DNA from: WHUA01 sp963711215
GTDB lineage: Bacteria > Pseudomonadota > Alphaproteobacteria > UBA8366
Direction: 5' to 3'
Length of the DNA: 64,000 nt
NCBI GenBank assembly: GCA_963711215.1
Contig: CAVQDH010000005.1
Location: 310,001-374,000, forward strand
The notes under the pieces are model-generated. The model was not told where the DNA came from. It did not search any database and was given only the letters and a program-made list of their open reading frames with translations. Both the position numbers and the translations under genes were made by a program. Shown one piece after another: positions 50,820 through 59,565 of the stretch (position 1 is the stretch's first letter; the number at the start of each line of letters is the position of its first letter).

Positions 50820-51647
50820 ATGGGAAAGACCCTGACGGAGGATCAGGTCCGCGCCTATCGGGAGAATGGCTATCATTTCCCGGTTCGCGTGATGTCGCCC
50901 GATGACGCCCAGGGCTATCGCGCGAAGCTCGAAGGCTTCGAAAGCGGCCACGGTCTCAAGGGCGTGCGCATGCAGAAGCTCTACCTGCTTCTCGCCTGGA
51001 TGAACGACGTCGTCCGCAACCCGAGGATCCTCGACGCGGTCGAGGATGTTCTGGGGCCGGACATTTTGTGCTGGCAGAGCAGCTTCTTCATCAAGGATCC
51101 AGGCAGCAAGGGCTACGTCAGCTGGCATCAGGACGCGACCTACTGGGGTCTCAGCACGCCCGATGTCTGCACGGCCTGGGTTGCGCTCACGCCGGCGACG
51201 ATCGAGAACGGCGCGATGAAAGTTGCGCCCGGCACGCACAAGCTGCCGCAGATGCCGCACGAGGACACCTTCAATCCCGACAACCTGCTCACCCGCGGGC
51301 AGGAGCTGAAGGCGAACATCGATACCGCCAGCGCCGTCGACATGGTGCTCGCCCCGGGCGAGATCTCGCTGCATCACATCATGCTGGCGCACGCGTCCGA
51401 ACCGAACCGGTCGACGGACCGCCGGATGGGGCTCGCCATCCGCTACATTGCGCCGCACGTGCGCCAGACGACCGGCGTGCCCGACAGCGCCATGCTGGTG
51501 CGGGGCAAAGATCGCTACGGCCATTTCGAGATGGAGACCCCGCCGCTGGCCGACATGCATCCCGACGCCGTCGCGCTGCACACCCGGATCACCGAAACGC
51601 GCCAGGGCTTCATCTACCGTGGCACGGACAAGGGCGCCCACCGGTAA
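50820..51647 (+). CDS. Phytanoyl-CoA dioxygenase (PhyH) family protein
   Basis: A 275-residue iron/2-oxoglutarate dioxygenase. The metal triad is His103-x-Asp105 (WHQDATYWGL) and His191 (HASEPNRSTDRR), with the Arg that contacts 2-oxoglutarate just after. Relatives hydroxylate small molecules, including ectoine and alkaloid precursors, so the substrate is not known. The ATG at 50820 has GAGGAG 8 bases upstream; an earlier in-frame start is less well supported. It is transcribed alone. Confidence 0.88.
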   Translation: MGKTLTEDQVRAYRENGYHFPVRVMSPDDAQGYRAKLEGFESGHGLKGVRMQKLYLLLAWMNDVVRNPRILDAVEDVLGPDILCWQSSFFIKDPGSKGYVSWHQDATYWGLSTPDVCTAWVALTPATIENGAMKVAPGTHKLPQMPHEDTFNPDNLLTRGQELKANIDTASAVDMVLAPGEISLHHIMLAHASEPNRSTDRRMGLAIRYIAPHVRQTTGVPDSAMLVRGKDRYGHFEMETPPLADMHPDAVALHTRITETRQGFIYRGTDKGAHR

Positions 51648-51915
51648 GCCCCCGTTTGCCGCGTTCGCCCACACTTCGCCGCAATGCTTGATGCCCGTTC
51701 CTGGGCCGGACGGGCCGGAACATGGCCGATTCCCTCATATTTACGGGCAAATTTGCAATCAGTTGCCTCTGCCACAATTTAGTGGCCTGCAAGGGCAGAT
51801 CGCCGCAATTTATCTCAACTTCGCCTAAAACTCTTCAAAACCCGGCCTAAAAACCGCGCTTTCCTGTCACTCGTCCGGAAAGCCAATCGGATGAGCGCAA
51901 CAGGAGACAGGGAAG

Positions 51916-54150
51916 ATGCGCATTACAGGCAGCAATCGACTCGCCGTGCCCGAACGGCACTGGGTCGAGTATCCCGCCAATCGAATGGCGCGTAGGCTCT
52001 CGATTCTCTTCATCGTCGTATTGATCGTTATCGGCGGCGGCGTCGCCTCGCTGGCGGCGCATGCCGCCACCGCCGCGGCGCCCGCGCAGAAGGAAGACTC
52101 GGAAGGCGGCCTTTTCCTGCGCCGCCAGGACGGCACGCTGCTCGACACGCCCGCGCCCTCGGTGGACGCCGCGGTCAAGATCGACGTCACCGGCGTGATC
52201 GCCCGGGTCAACGTGGCGCAGACCTTCAAGAACCCGGACGAAAGCTGGGTCGAGGGCGTCTACGTCTTCCCGCTGTCGCGCAACGGGGCGGTCGACCACA
52301 TGATCATGCGGATCGGCGACCGCGTCATCGAAGGCAAGATCCAGGAGCGCCAGGCCGCCAAGCGGCAGTACGAAGCCGCCAAGCGGAGCGGCCGCAAGGC
52401 GGGCCTGGTCGAGCAGGAACGCCCGAACATCTTCACCGCCTCGGTCGCCAACATCCCACCGCACGGAACCATCACCGTCGAGATTTCCTACCAGCAGCCC
52501 GTCGACATCGCCGACGGGCTTTATTCCCTCCGCTTGCCGATGGTCGTCAACCCGCGCTACATCCCGAAGAGCCCGCAGATCGCCGGCATCGGCGGCTCCG
52601 GCTGGGCCGCCAACACGGTCGGCGTGCCGGATGCGGAGCGCATCACCCCCCCGATGCGCGACCCGGCGATCGGCAAGGACAACCCCGTCCGCATCGCGGT
52701 CGATCTGAAGCCGGGTATGCCGGTGACCGCGCTGCGCAGCCTCTACCACCCGGTGACGATCCGGGAATCCGCCGGCAACGAATACCACATGACCCTTGCC
52801 AAAGGGCCGGTGCCGGCGGACCGCGATTTCGTCATCGAATGGCAGCCGCATCCGGGCGCCGTGCCGAAGGCGGCGCTGTTCCAGGAGCAGCATGACGGCG
52901 CGAGCTATTTCCTCGCCATGGTCGTCCCGCCCCTTCGTGCCGAGAGCCGGGAAATGACGCGGCTCCCGCGCGAGGCGGTCTTCATCATCGATACCTCCGG
53001 CTCGATGCACGGACAATCCATCGCGCAGGCCAAGCAGGCGCTGCGCCTCGCCGTCGACCGCCTGAAGCCGGAAGACCGGTTCAACATCATCGGCTTCGCG
53101 AGCCGGCCGACGCCCCTGTTCACGGCGCCCCGGCTCGCGGACCCGCAGTCGATCTCGGCCGCGCGCCGTTTCATCGACGGCCTGCAGGCGGACGGCGGCA
53201 CCGAGATGCGCGCCGCGCTCGATCTCGCGCTCGACGGCAGGATCGACACGGGCCGGCTGCGCCAGATCGTGCTGCTGACCGACGGCAGCGTCGGCAACGA
53301 AGCGGCCCTGTTCAGCGCCATCCGGCGGGGCATCGGCGACAGCCGGCTGTTCACCGTCGGGATCGGCAGCGCGCCGAACGGCTATTTCATGGACCGCGCC
53401 GCGCGCTTCGGGCGTGGCACTTTCACCTTCATCGGCAAGACCAGCGAAGTGGCGGCGAAGATGGGCGCGCTGTTCACGAAGCTGGACGAGCCGGTGCTGA
53501 CCGACGTCTCGCTCACCCTGCCCGACGACACCGTTGCGGATATCGAGCCCGAGCGGATCCCCGACCTCTACCTCGGCGAGCCGATCGTAATTGCCGCGCG
53601 ACTGCCGAACGCGGAGGGCAACCTGACGATCAGTGGCCGTTTCGCCGGGCAGCCATGGTCGAAGACGCTCGCCCTTGCCTCGGCGACGCCGGGCGCCGGG
53701 ATCGACAAGCTCTGGGCCAAGCGCAAGATCGAGGCCCTGTCGGACAAGCAGCATGAAGGCATGAGCGAGGACGCCGTCCGCGATGCCGTCCTGCCGATCG
53801 CGCTCACGCATCAGATCATGAGCCGCTACACGAGCCTCGTCGCGATCGACCAGCCGGTGAGCCGTCCCGCCGGCGAAGCGATGAGCACAAAGGCCGTCCC
53901 GACCAATCCGCCCGCGGGCTGGACGCCGCCGGGACAGACCGCGCCCGGTCAAACTGTGCCGATCCAGCCGCTGCGGCGCGCGCAGAACGGGGCGACCCTG
54001 CAGCAGTTCGCGCAAGCAGGCGCGCCGGGCGCGGTCGTCCAGCTTGGCGCGCAGACCGCCACCCCGGCCGAGCAGCATCTCCTGATCGGGCTGCTGCTGA
54101 CCGGCCTGGCGCTGATGCTGCTGGCCCTCTCGCGCCGCTGGGCCCAATGA
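51916..54150 (+). CDS. Sortase target: VIT and von Willebrand A domain protein
   Basis: A 744-residue surface protein. One N-terminal hydrophobic helix (about 27-48) acts as signal, followed by a VIT domain (about 70-200, SWVEGVYVFPLSRNGAVDHMIMRIGDRVIEGKI) and a vWA domain whose metal site motif is DTSGSMHGQS (359-368). The C-terminus is a sorting signal: QTATPAE, a hydrophobic helix and positive charges (RRWAQ). This matches the TIGR03788-type marine proteobacterial sortase substrate family. It overlaps the sortase gene by four bases (ATGA), so the pair is translated together. Confidence 0.9.
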   Translation: MRITGSNRLAVPERHWVEYPANRMARRLSILFIVVLIVIGGGVASLAAHAATAAAPAQKEDSEGGLFLRRQDGTLLDTPAPSVDAAVKIDVTGVIARVNVAQTFKNPDESWVEGVYVFPLSRNGAVDHMIMRIGDRVIEGKIQERQAAKRQYEAAKRSGRKAGLVEQERPNIFTASVANIPPHGTITVEISYQQPVDIADGLYSLRLPMVVNPRYIPKSPQIAGIGGSGWAANTVGVPDAERITPPMRDPAIGKDNPVRIAVDLKPGMPVTALRSLYHPVTIRESAGNEYHMTLAKGPVPADRDFVIEWQPHPGAVPKAALFQEQHDGASYFLAMVVPPLRAESREMTRLPREAVFIIDTSGSMHGQSIAQAKQALRLAVDRLKPEDRFNIIGFASRPTPLFTAPRLADPQSISAARRFIDGLQADGGTEMRAALDLALDGRIDTGRLRQIVLLTDGSVGNEAALFSAIRRGIGDSRLFTVGIGSAPNGYFMDRAARFGRGTFTFIGKTSEVAAKMGALFTKLDEPVLTDVSLTLPDDTVADIEPERIPDLYLGEPIVIAARLPNAEGNLTISGRFAGQPWSKTLALASATPGAGIDKLWAKRKIEALSDKQHEGMSEDAVRDAVLPIALTHQIMSRYTSLVAIDQPVSRPAGEAMSTKAVPTNPPAGWTPPGQTAPGQTVPIQPLRRAQNGATLQQFAQAGAPGAVVQLGAQTATPAEQHLLIGLLLTGLALMLLALSRRWAQ

Positions 54151-54788
54151 GACGCGGCCTCGCCCGCACCCTCGCCGCCCTGCTGCTCGCCCTCGGCGGG
54201 TGGCAGGTCGGCGAGGGCGTCTGGATCCACGCCAAGGCCGCGCTGGCCCAGACCCTGATCAAGCATGCCTGGGAGGAGGCCCTGGCCGGCCACAAGGCGA
54301 TGCGGCCCTGGCCCTGGGCGGACACCTACCCCGTCGCGCGGCTGTCCGTGCCGGCGCTCGACGTCGACGAGATCGTGCTCGCCGGGGCGAGCGGACGCAC
54401 CCTCGCCTTCGGCCCCGGCCATGTCGATGGCACGGCGGCGCCGGGCGCGCCCGGCCTCAGCGTCATCAGCGCCCACCGCGACACGCATTTCCGCTTCCTT
54501 CGCGAGGTCAAGGCCGGGCAGTCCGTGATTCTCACCGATCCGGCCGGCGTCCCGCACGCCTATCGCGTCACCGAGACGCGCGTCGTCAATGTCGACAAGA
54601 CCGCGCTCGACGCGACGGGCGAGACGCCGCGGCTCGCGCTTGTCACCTGCTACCCGTTCGATTCCCCGACTCCAGGCACCCGCAGGCGCTATGTCGTCTT
54701 CGCCGAGGCCGAGACGGACGCGACCGCGCCGGCCAAGATCCCGGCGCCTCACTCAGCCATCGCAATCGCCCGGCGGCCGCCTATATAA
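54147..54788 (+). CDS. Class GN sortase
   Basis: A 213-residue membrane-anchored transpeptidase of the Gram-negative sortase type. The catalytic residues are readable: His110 (SAHRD), Cys168 (TCYPFD) and an Arg at about 179-181 (TRRRYVV). One hydrophobic N-terminal helix anchors it in the inner membrane. With one substrate gene directly upstream, it is a dedicated sortase, predicted to cut the substrate at its C-terminal signal and attach it to an unknown acceptor. uvrB starts 7 bases downstream but is unrelated. Confidence 0.92.
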   Translation: MRRGLARTLAALLLALGGWQVGEGVWIHAKAALAQTLIKHAWEEALAGHKAMRPWPWADTYPVARLSVPALDVDEIVLAGASGRTLAFGPGHVDGTAAPGAPGLSVISAHRDTHFRFLREVKAGQSVILTDPAGVPHAYRVTETRVVNVDKTALDATGETPRLALVTCYPFDSPTPGTRRRYVVFAEAETDATAPAKIPAPHSAIAIARRPPI

Positions 54789-54795
54789 TCCCCCA

Positions 54796-57009
54796 ATGAG
54801 CCAGACACCGGGTCTATCCGATGCGGGGGCCGGCACCCTGTTGATGCCGTGGCTGCCGGCGAAGCGCTACGAGCGGCCACGCTCCGAGGGCGGCGTGCCG
54901 TTCGAGCTCGTCTCGGCCTTCTCGCCGGCCGGCGACCAGCCGGAGGCCATCACCGAGATCACCGAGGCGCTGAACCAGGGCGAGCGGGACCAGGTCCTGC
55001 TCGGCGTCACCGGCTCCGGCAAGACCTTCACCATCGCGCATGTCATCCAGAACGTGCAGCGGCCGAGCCTGGTGCTGGCGCCGAACAAGACGCTGGCGGC
55101 GCAGCTCTATGGCGAGATGAAGAGCTTCTTCCCGAACGCCGCGGTCGAGTATTTCGTCTCGTATTACGATTACTACCAGCCGGAAGCCTACGTGCCGCGC
55201 ACCGACACCTACATCGAGAAGGACGCCTCGATCAACGAGCAGATCGACCGCATGCGCCACTCGGCGACGCGGGCGCTGCTCGAGCGGGACGACGTGATCA
55301 TCGTCGCCTCGGTGTCCTGCATCTACGGTATCGGCTCGGTCGAGACCTATTCGCAGATGATCGTGCCGCTCAAGGTCGGCCAGCGCGCGGATCCGCGCGA
55401 CGTCATGCGCCGCCTGGTCGAGCTGCAATACCGGCGCAACGACAACAATTTCCACCGCGGCTCCTTCCGCGTGCGCGGCGACGTGCTGGAGATCTTCCCG
55501 GCGCACTACGAGGACCGCGCGTGGCGGCTGTCGATGTTCGGCGACGAGATCGAATCGATCCACGAATTCGATCCGCTGACCGGCGAGAAGACGGCCACGC
55601 TCGAGGCGGTGCGCATCTACGCCAACAGCCATTACGTCACGCCGAAGCCGACGCTGACCCAGGCCGTAAAAGGCATCAAGCAGGAGCTCAAGCTGCGGCT
55701 CGACGAGCTGAACCGGCAGAACAAGCTGCTGGAAGCGCAGCGGCTGGAGCAGCGCACCACCTTCGACATCGAAATGATCGAGGCGACCGGCTCCTGCGCC
55801 GGCATCGAGAACTACTCGCGCTTCCTGACCGGCCGCAATCCCGGCGAGCCGCCGCCGACGCTGTTCGAGTACCTGCCGGACGATGCGCTGCTGATCGTCG
55901 ACGAGTCGCATGTCACGGTGCCGCAGGTCGGCGGCATGTTCCGCGGCGACTTCAACCGCAAATCGACCCTGGCGGATTTCGGTTTCCGTCTGCCGTCCTG
56001 CGTCGACAACCGGCCGCTCAAATTCGAGGAATGGGACGCGATGCGGCCGCAGACCATCTTCGTCTCGGCGACGCCCGGCCCGTGGGAGCTCGAGCGCACC
56101 GGCGGCGTCTTCACCGAGCAGGTGGTGCGCCCGACCGGGCTGATCGATCCGGTCTGCATCATCCGCCCGACCGAATCGCAGGTCGACGACCTGCTGGCGG
56201 AGTGCAAGATCTGCACCGAGAAGGGCCAGCGGGTGCTGGTCACGACGCTGACCAAGCGCATGGCCGAGGACCTGACGGAATACATGGGCGAGGCCGGGCT
56301 CAAGGTGCGCTATATCCATTCGGACGTGGAGACGCTGGAGCGTATCGAGATCATCCGCGACCTCCGGCTCGGCGTGTACGATATCCTGGTCGGCATCAAC
56401 TTGCTGCGTGAGGGGCTCGACATCCCGGAATGCGCGCTGGTCGCCATCCTCGATGCCGACAAGGAGGGCTATCTCCGCTCGCGCACCTCGCTGATCCAGA
56501 CGATCGGGCGCGCGGCGCGCAACATCGACGGCCGGGTGATCCTCTATGCCGACCGGATGACGGACTCGCTGGAATACGCGCTGGGCGAGACCAACCGGCG
56601 GCGCGAGAAGCAGCAGGCCTACAACGCGGCGCACGGCATCACGCCGGAGAGCATCCGCAAGCAGATCGGCGATATCCTGGAGAGCGTCTACGAGCGCGAC
56701 CATCTGACGGTCAACACGGGCGACGAGGCGCATGCGCATCTCGTCGGCGTCGACCTCAAGACCTATATCGGCGACCTGGAGAGCCGCATGCGCTCGGCCG
56801 CCGCCGATCTGGAATTCGAGACCGCGGCGCTGTTGCGCGACGAGATCAAGCGGCTGGAGGCCTACGACCTCGACATGCCGGTCGACGCCGCGCCGATCAA
56901 CGCCGAGATCGCCGCCACGATCAAATCCGTGCCCGATGGCATCCTGCCGAAAGGGAAACGCGCGAAAGGCAAGAGCGCGCGCAAGCGGTCGTTCCGGCCG
57001 CGCGCCTGA
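54796..57009 (+). CDS. uvrB: Excinuclease ABC subunit UvrB
   Basis: A 737-residue helicase-like damage recognition subunit of nucleotide excision repair. Motifs are Walker A GVTGSGKTF, the beta-hairpin YYDYYQPEAYVP, the DESH box in LIVDESHVTVPQVGGM, the QTIGRAARN motif VI and a C-terminal UVR helical pair (LESRMRSAAADLEFETAALLRDEIKRLE) that binds UvrC. The Lys/Arg-rich tail is usual. uvrC is 2.6 kb downstream on the same strand. Confidence 0.98.
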   Translation: MSQTPGLSDAGAGTLLMPWLPAKRYERPRSEGGVPFELVSAFSPAGDQPEAITEITEALNQGERDQVLLGVTGSGKTFTIAHVIQNVQRPSLVLAPNKTLAAQLYGEMKSFFPNAAVEYFVSYYDYYQPEAYVPRTDTYIEKDASINEQIDRMRHSATRALLERDDVIIVASVSCIYGIGSVETYSQMIVPLKVGQRADPRDVMRRLVELQYRRNDNNFHRGSFRVRGDVLEIFPAHYEDRAWRLSMFGDEIESIHEFDPLTGEKTATLEAVRIYANSHYVTPKPTLTQAVKGIKQELKLRLDELNRQNKLLEAQRLEQRTTFDIEMIEATGSCAGIENYSRFLTGRNPGEPPPTLFEYLPDDALLIVDESHVTVPQVGGMFRGDFNRKSTLADFGFRLPSCVDNRPLKFEEWDAMRPQTIFVSATPGPWELERTGGVFTEQVVRPTGLIDPVCIIRPTESQVDDLLAECKICTEKGQRVLVTTLTKRMAEDLTEYMGEAGLKVRYIHSDVETLERIEIIRDLRLGVYDILVGINLLREGLDIPECALVAILDADKEGYLRSRTSLIQTIGRAARNIDGRVILYADRMTDSLEYALGETNRRREKQQAYNAAHGITPESIRKQIGDILESVYERDHLTVNTGDEAHAHLVGVDLKTYIGDLESRMRSAAADLEFETAALLRDEIKRLEAYDLDMPVDAAPINAEIAATIKSVPDGILPKGKRAKGKSARKRSFRPRA

Positions 57010-57167
57010 GACGGCCGGTCCGGCCTGCCTGTACACTGGTTTCACTGGATATTTGCCGTGCCCCGGGCAAATGGCGCTATGATGCGGGATTGTCCCCTCG
57101 CCGGGAGGCGCATAGCCGCATCGAACCGATGCCCGGCTGCCGTCCCGTAACCGCCAGGAACCCCGCC

Positions 57168-58316
57168 ATGAAGATCACCGAAGTCATCACGCATCCCCTT
57201 TCGGCCAAGCTCCCGCAGAAAAGCTGGACGGCGCATGAAATAAGCGACAGCGCCCAGCTGATCCTCTTCGAGGTACGCACCGACGAAGGGATTACCGGCT
57301 ACGGCGAAATCCAGGGCGGCCCGCAGAAGCTGATCTGCGACATGGCGAAGATCCTGGGCGAGGTCGCGGTCGGCATGGATGCGCTCGGCCATGAGACGGT
57401 CTGGGAGAAGCTGTTCTCGGCCACCTCGCCGCGGCCGGGCGGCCTGGGGGGCTGGGACGGCCTGCCGCCGCCGCTCCCCCGCAACGCACGGCCGCAGATC
57501 ATGGCGGCAATCGGCGGCATCGACATCGCGCTCTGGGACATCAAGGGCAAGGCGATGGGCATGCCGGTATACCGGCTGCTCGGCGGAACCCGGAACGAGG
57601 TCTTCACCTATGCGACCGGCGGCTACTACATCGAGGGCGCGCCGAAGAACGCCTGCGCGGACGAACTGGCGGGCTTCGTCGCGAACGGCTTCAAGGCGGT
57701 GAAGCTCAAGACCGGCGCCTTCTCGATCGAAGACGAAGCCGCCCGCGTCGGCGCCACGCGCGCGGCGATCGGCAAGGACGTGCTGCTCATGCTCGACCTC
57801 AACGCGCCCTACACGGTCGAGGAGTGCATCCGCTTCGCCGATCTGGTCGCGCCCCATGACGTGTTCTGGCTGGAGGAGCCGCTGCACTGGTACCTGCAGC
57901 CGGCGGACTTCGTGCGCCTCGCCGCGGCGTCACCGATCCCGCTCGCCCATTGCGAACGGGAATGGCACCGCTTCACGGTGCGCGACTTCATCGATTCCGG
58001 CGCGATCCGCTACGTACAGTTCGATTCGACCCGCCATGCCGGCTTCACCGAATCCTTGCGCATCGCGCACTACGCCGCGATCAAAGGGGTCCAGATCGCG
58101 CCGCACACCGCGGCCCATATTCACGGGCACATCGTCTCCGCCTTCGGCGACAGGGCCTTCGCCGCGGAATCGCATGGCGCGCATGACCGCCACCCGATCC
58201 AGCACGAGGCCTATATCGGCGGCGCCCACATGAAGAACGGCATGTTGCATATTCCCGATACGCCGGGCTTCGGGATCGACATAAATTGGGACGCCGTAAA
58301 GCATTTTCGCGCCTGA
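57168..58316 (+). CDS. Mandelate racemase/muconate lactonizing (enolase superfamily) enzyme
   Basis: A 382-residue enolase-superfamily enzyme. Metal ligands read Asp210, Glu236 and Glu263, the KxK acid-base pair is Lys179/Lys181 (AVKLKTG), and the His-Asp dyad is His313 and Asp286 (QFDSTRHAGF, APHTAAHIHGH), which places it in the mandelate-racemase/sugar-acid dehydratase subgroup. An acid sugar is the likely substrate. The start at 57168 is the ATG that begins KITEVITHPL, preceded by AGGA. The SDR gene follows by 40 bases, possibly one pathway. Confidence 0.9.
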   Translation: MKITEVITHPLSAKLPQKSWTAHEISDSAQLILFEVRTDEGITGYGEIQGGPQKLICDMAKILGEVAVGMDALGHETVWEKLFSATSPRPGGLGGWDGLPPPLPRNARPQIMAAIGGIDIALWDIKGKAMGMPVYRLLGGTRNEVFTYATGGYYIEGAPKNACADELAGFVANGFKAVKLKTGAFSIEDEAARVGATRAAIGKDVLLMLDLNAPYTVEECIRFADLVAPHDVFWLEEPLHWYLQPADFVRLAAASPIPLAHCEREWHRFTVRDFIDSGAIRYVQFDSTRHAGFTESLRIAHYAAIKGVQIAPHTAAHIHGHIVSAFGDRAFAAESHGAHDRHPIQHEAYIGGAHMKNGMLHIPDTPGFGIDINWDAVKHFRA

Positions 58317-58356
58317 TCCTTGAAAGTTGGGGGTCCCGCCTCCTATCCTTTCAGCG

Positions 58357-59121
58357 ATGAGCATTCCACAAGCAGCCTTGGTGACCGGGGCGGCCACGCG
58401 TATCGGCCGCGCCATCGCCCTTGATCTGGCGGAACATGGCTGGGCCGTAGCGGTCCACTACAACCGGTCCGCCAGGGAGGCCGATGTCGTGGTCGCGAAG
58501 ATTCGTACCGCGGGCGGCAACGCGGTTGCGCTGCAAGCGGATCTATCCAAGGAGGCGGAGACCGAGACCCTGCTGCAGCGGGCGGTCGACGCGCTCGGCC
58601 CGATCGGCTGCCTCGTCAACAATGCGTCCCGCTTCGCGCGCGACGAGATCGACACCGCCGACCGGGCGTCCTGGGATGCGCATCTCGAAACGAATCTGCG
58701 CGCGCCTTTCGTATTGATTCAGGCGTTGGCGCGCCTGTTGCCGCCGGAGCAGGAAGGGGTCGTCGTCAACATGCTGGACCAGCGCGTCTGGAACCTGACG
58801 CCGCATTTCCTTTCCTACACGCTCAGCAAATCGGGCCTGTGGACGCTGACGCGCACGCTGGCGCTGGCGCTGGCGCCGCGCATTCGCGTCAACGCGATCG
58901 GTCCGGGCCCGACCCTGGCCAACGAGCGCCAAAGCGAAGAGCAATTTCGCCGCCAATACGAATCCATGCCGTTACGCAAGCCCGTTGATGTGTCCGAGAT
59001 ATGCGATGCCGTGCGTTTCCTCATTTCCGCGCACTCCATGACGGGGCAAATGATCGCACTCGACAGCGGGCAGCATCTCGCTTGGGCCCACCCATACCAA
59101 AGTGGTGAGGCCAGCGATTAG
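58357..59121 (+). CDS. SDR oxidoreductase, pteridine-reductase-like
   Basis: A 254-residue SDR with TGAATRIGRAIALDL as the cofactor loop, an NNASRFARDE segment, and the catalytic Tyr and Lys in FLSYTLSKSGLWTL (SxxxK-type spacing as in the family). It resembles dihydrofolate/pteridine reductase-type SDRs (FolM/PTR1-like). Because it follows the enolase-superfamily gene it might instead act in the same sugar-acid pathway; both remain possible. The ATG at 58357 fits the family start. Confidence 0.82.
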   Translation: MSIPQAALVTGAATRIGRAIALDLAEHGWAVAVHYNRSAREADVVVAKIRTAGGNAVALQADLSKEAETETLLQRAVDALGPIGCLVNNASRFARDEIDTADRASWDAHLETNLRAPFVLIQALARLLPPEQEGVVVNMLDQRVWNLTPHFLSYTLSKSGLWTLTRTLALALAPRIRVNAIGPGPTLANERQSEEQFRRQYESMPLRKPVDVSEICDAVRFLISAHSMTGQMIALDSGQHLAWAHPYQSGEASD

Positions 59122-59565
59122 TGGTTAAGTCATTGGTGTATCAGTCCAAGCGCTTCAAATCTCAGGCAGTTCAAATCGATCCGACTCGGGTAAAGTTTTG
59201 CACAGCGGCTCAAGGCGGCTATCTCCGGCTGTAAATCCGCGGATTTTCGCGATTTGACAAGTAATGGTAACAAGCCGGATGAAATTCTTCTTTATATTTC
59301 AATAAATTAAAAATTTTGCCTAAATTTTAACCATTTTGGTTAATTGCTTGTGGGATCAATGAAGCGCGCGGCGCTTTCTCTGCTGTCAACAGAGTTATCC
59401 ACAGAAAACGTGGATACATTAGAGGCAGGTTTAACCCTCTGACGAGCACGGAGAATCCGGCCGGCGTAACCGCCCGGGATGGCGCCGCTGCCGGCCGCCG
59501 GGCGCTCTATCCAGGCATGGAAGGGGCCATTGACGGAGTCGGGACGGACGACGAAATTGATCGGC
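59122..59565. other. AT-rich intergenic region with DnaA boxes ahead of uvrC
   Basis: About 440 bases without a gene apart from a possible N-terminal extension of uvrC. A block near 59280-59345 is strongly AT-rich. TTAACCATTTTGGTTAA (59326-59342) is a near-perfect inverted repeat containing TTAACCAT, a CtrA-type half-site. Two DnaA-box matches occur: TTTTGCACA (59196-59204) and TTATCCACA (59395-59403), the latter in an inverted arrangement with a weaker copy (59409-59417). This resembles an origin or a DnaA-controlled promoter. Confidence 0.45.
59395..59417. promoter_or_regulatory. Consensus DnaA box paired with an inverted weaker box
   Basis: TTATCCACA matches the 9-base consensus exactly. 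Seven-base arms TATCCAC (59396-59402) and GTGGATA (59410-59416) are exact reverse complements around a seven-base spacer, so two boxes face each other. Confidence 0.5.

Noticed and set aside
51847..57045. Minus-strand open frames of 766 and 743 codons opposite the sortase target and uvrB
   Set aside because: Antisense shadows in high-GC DNA, without start signals or domains.
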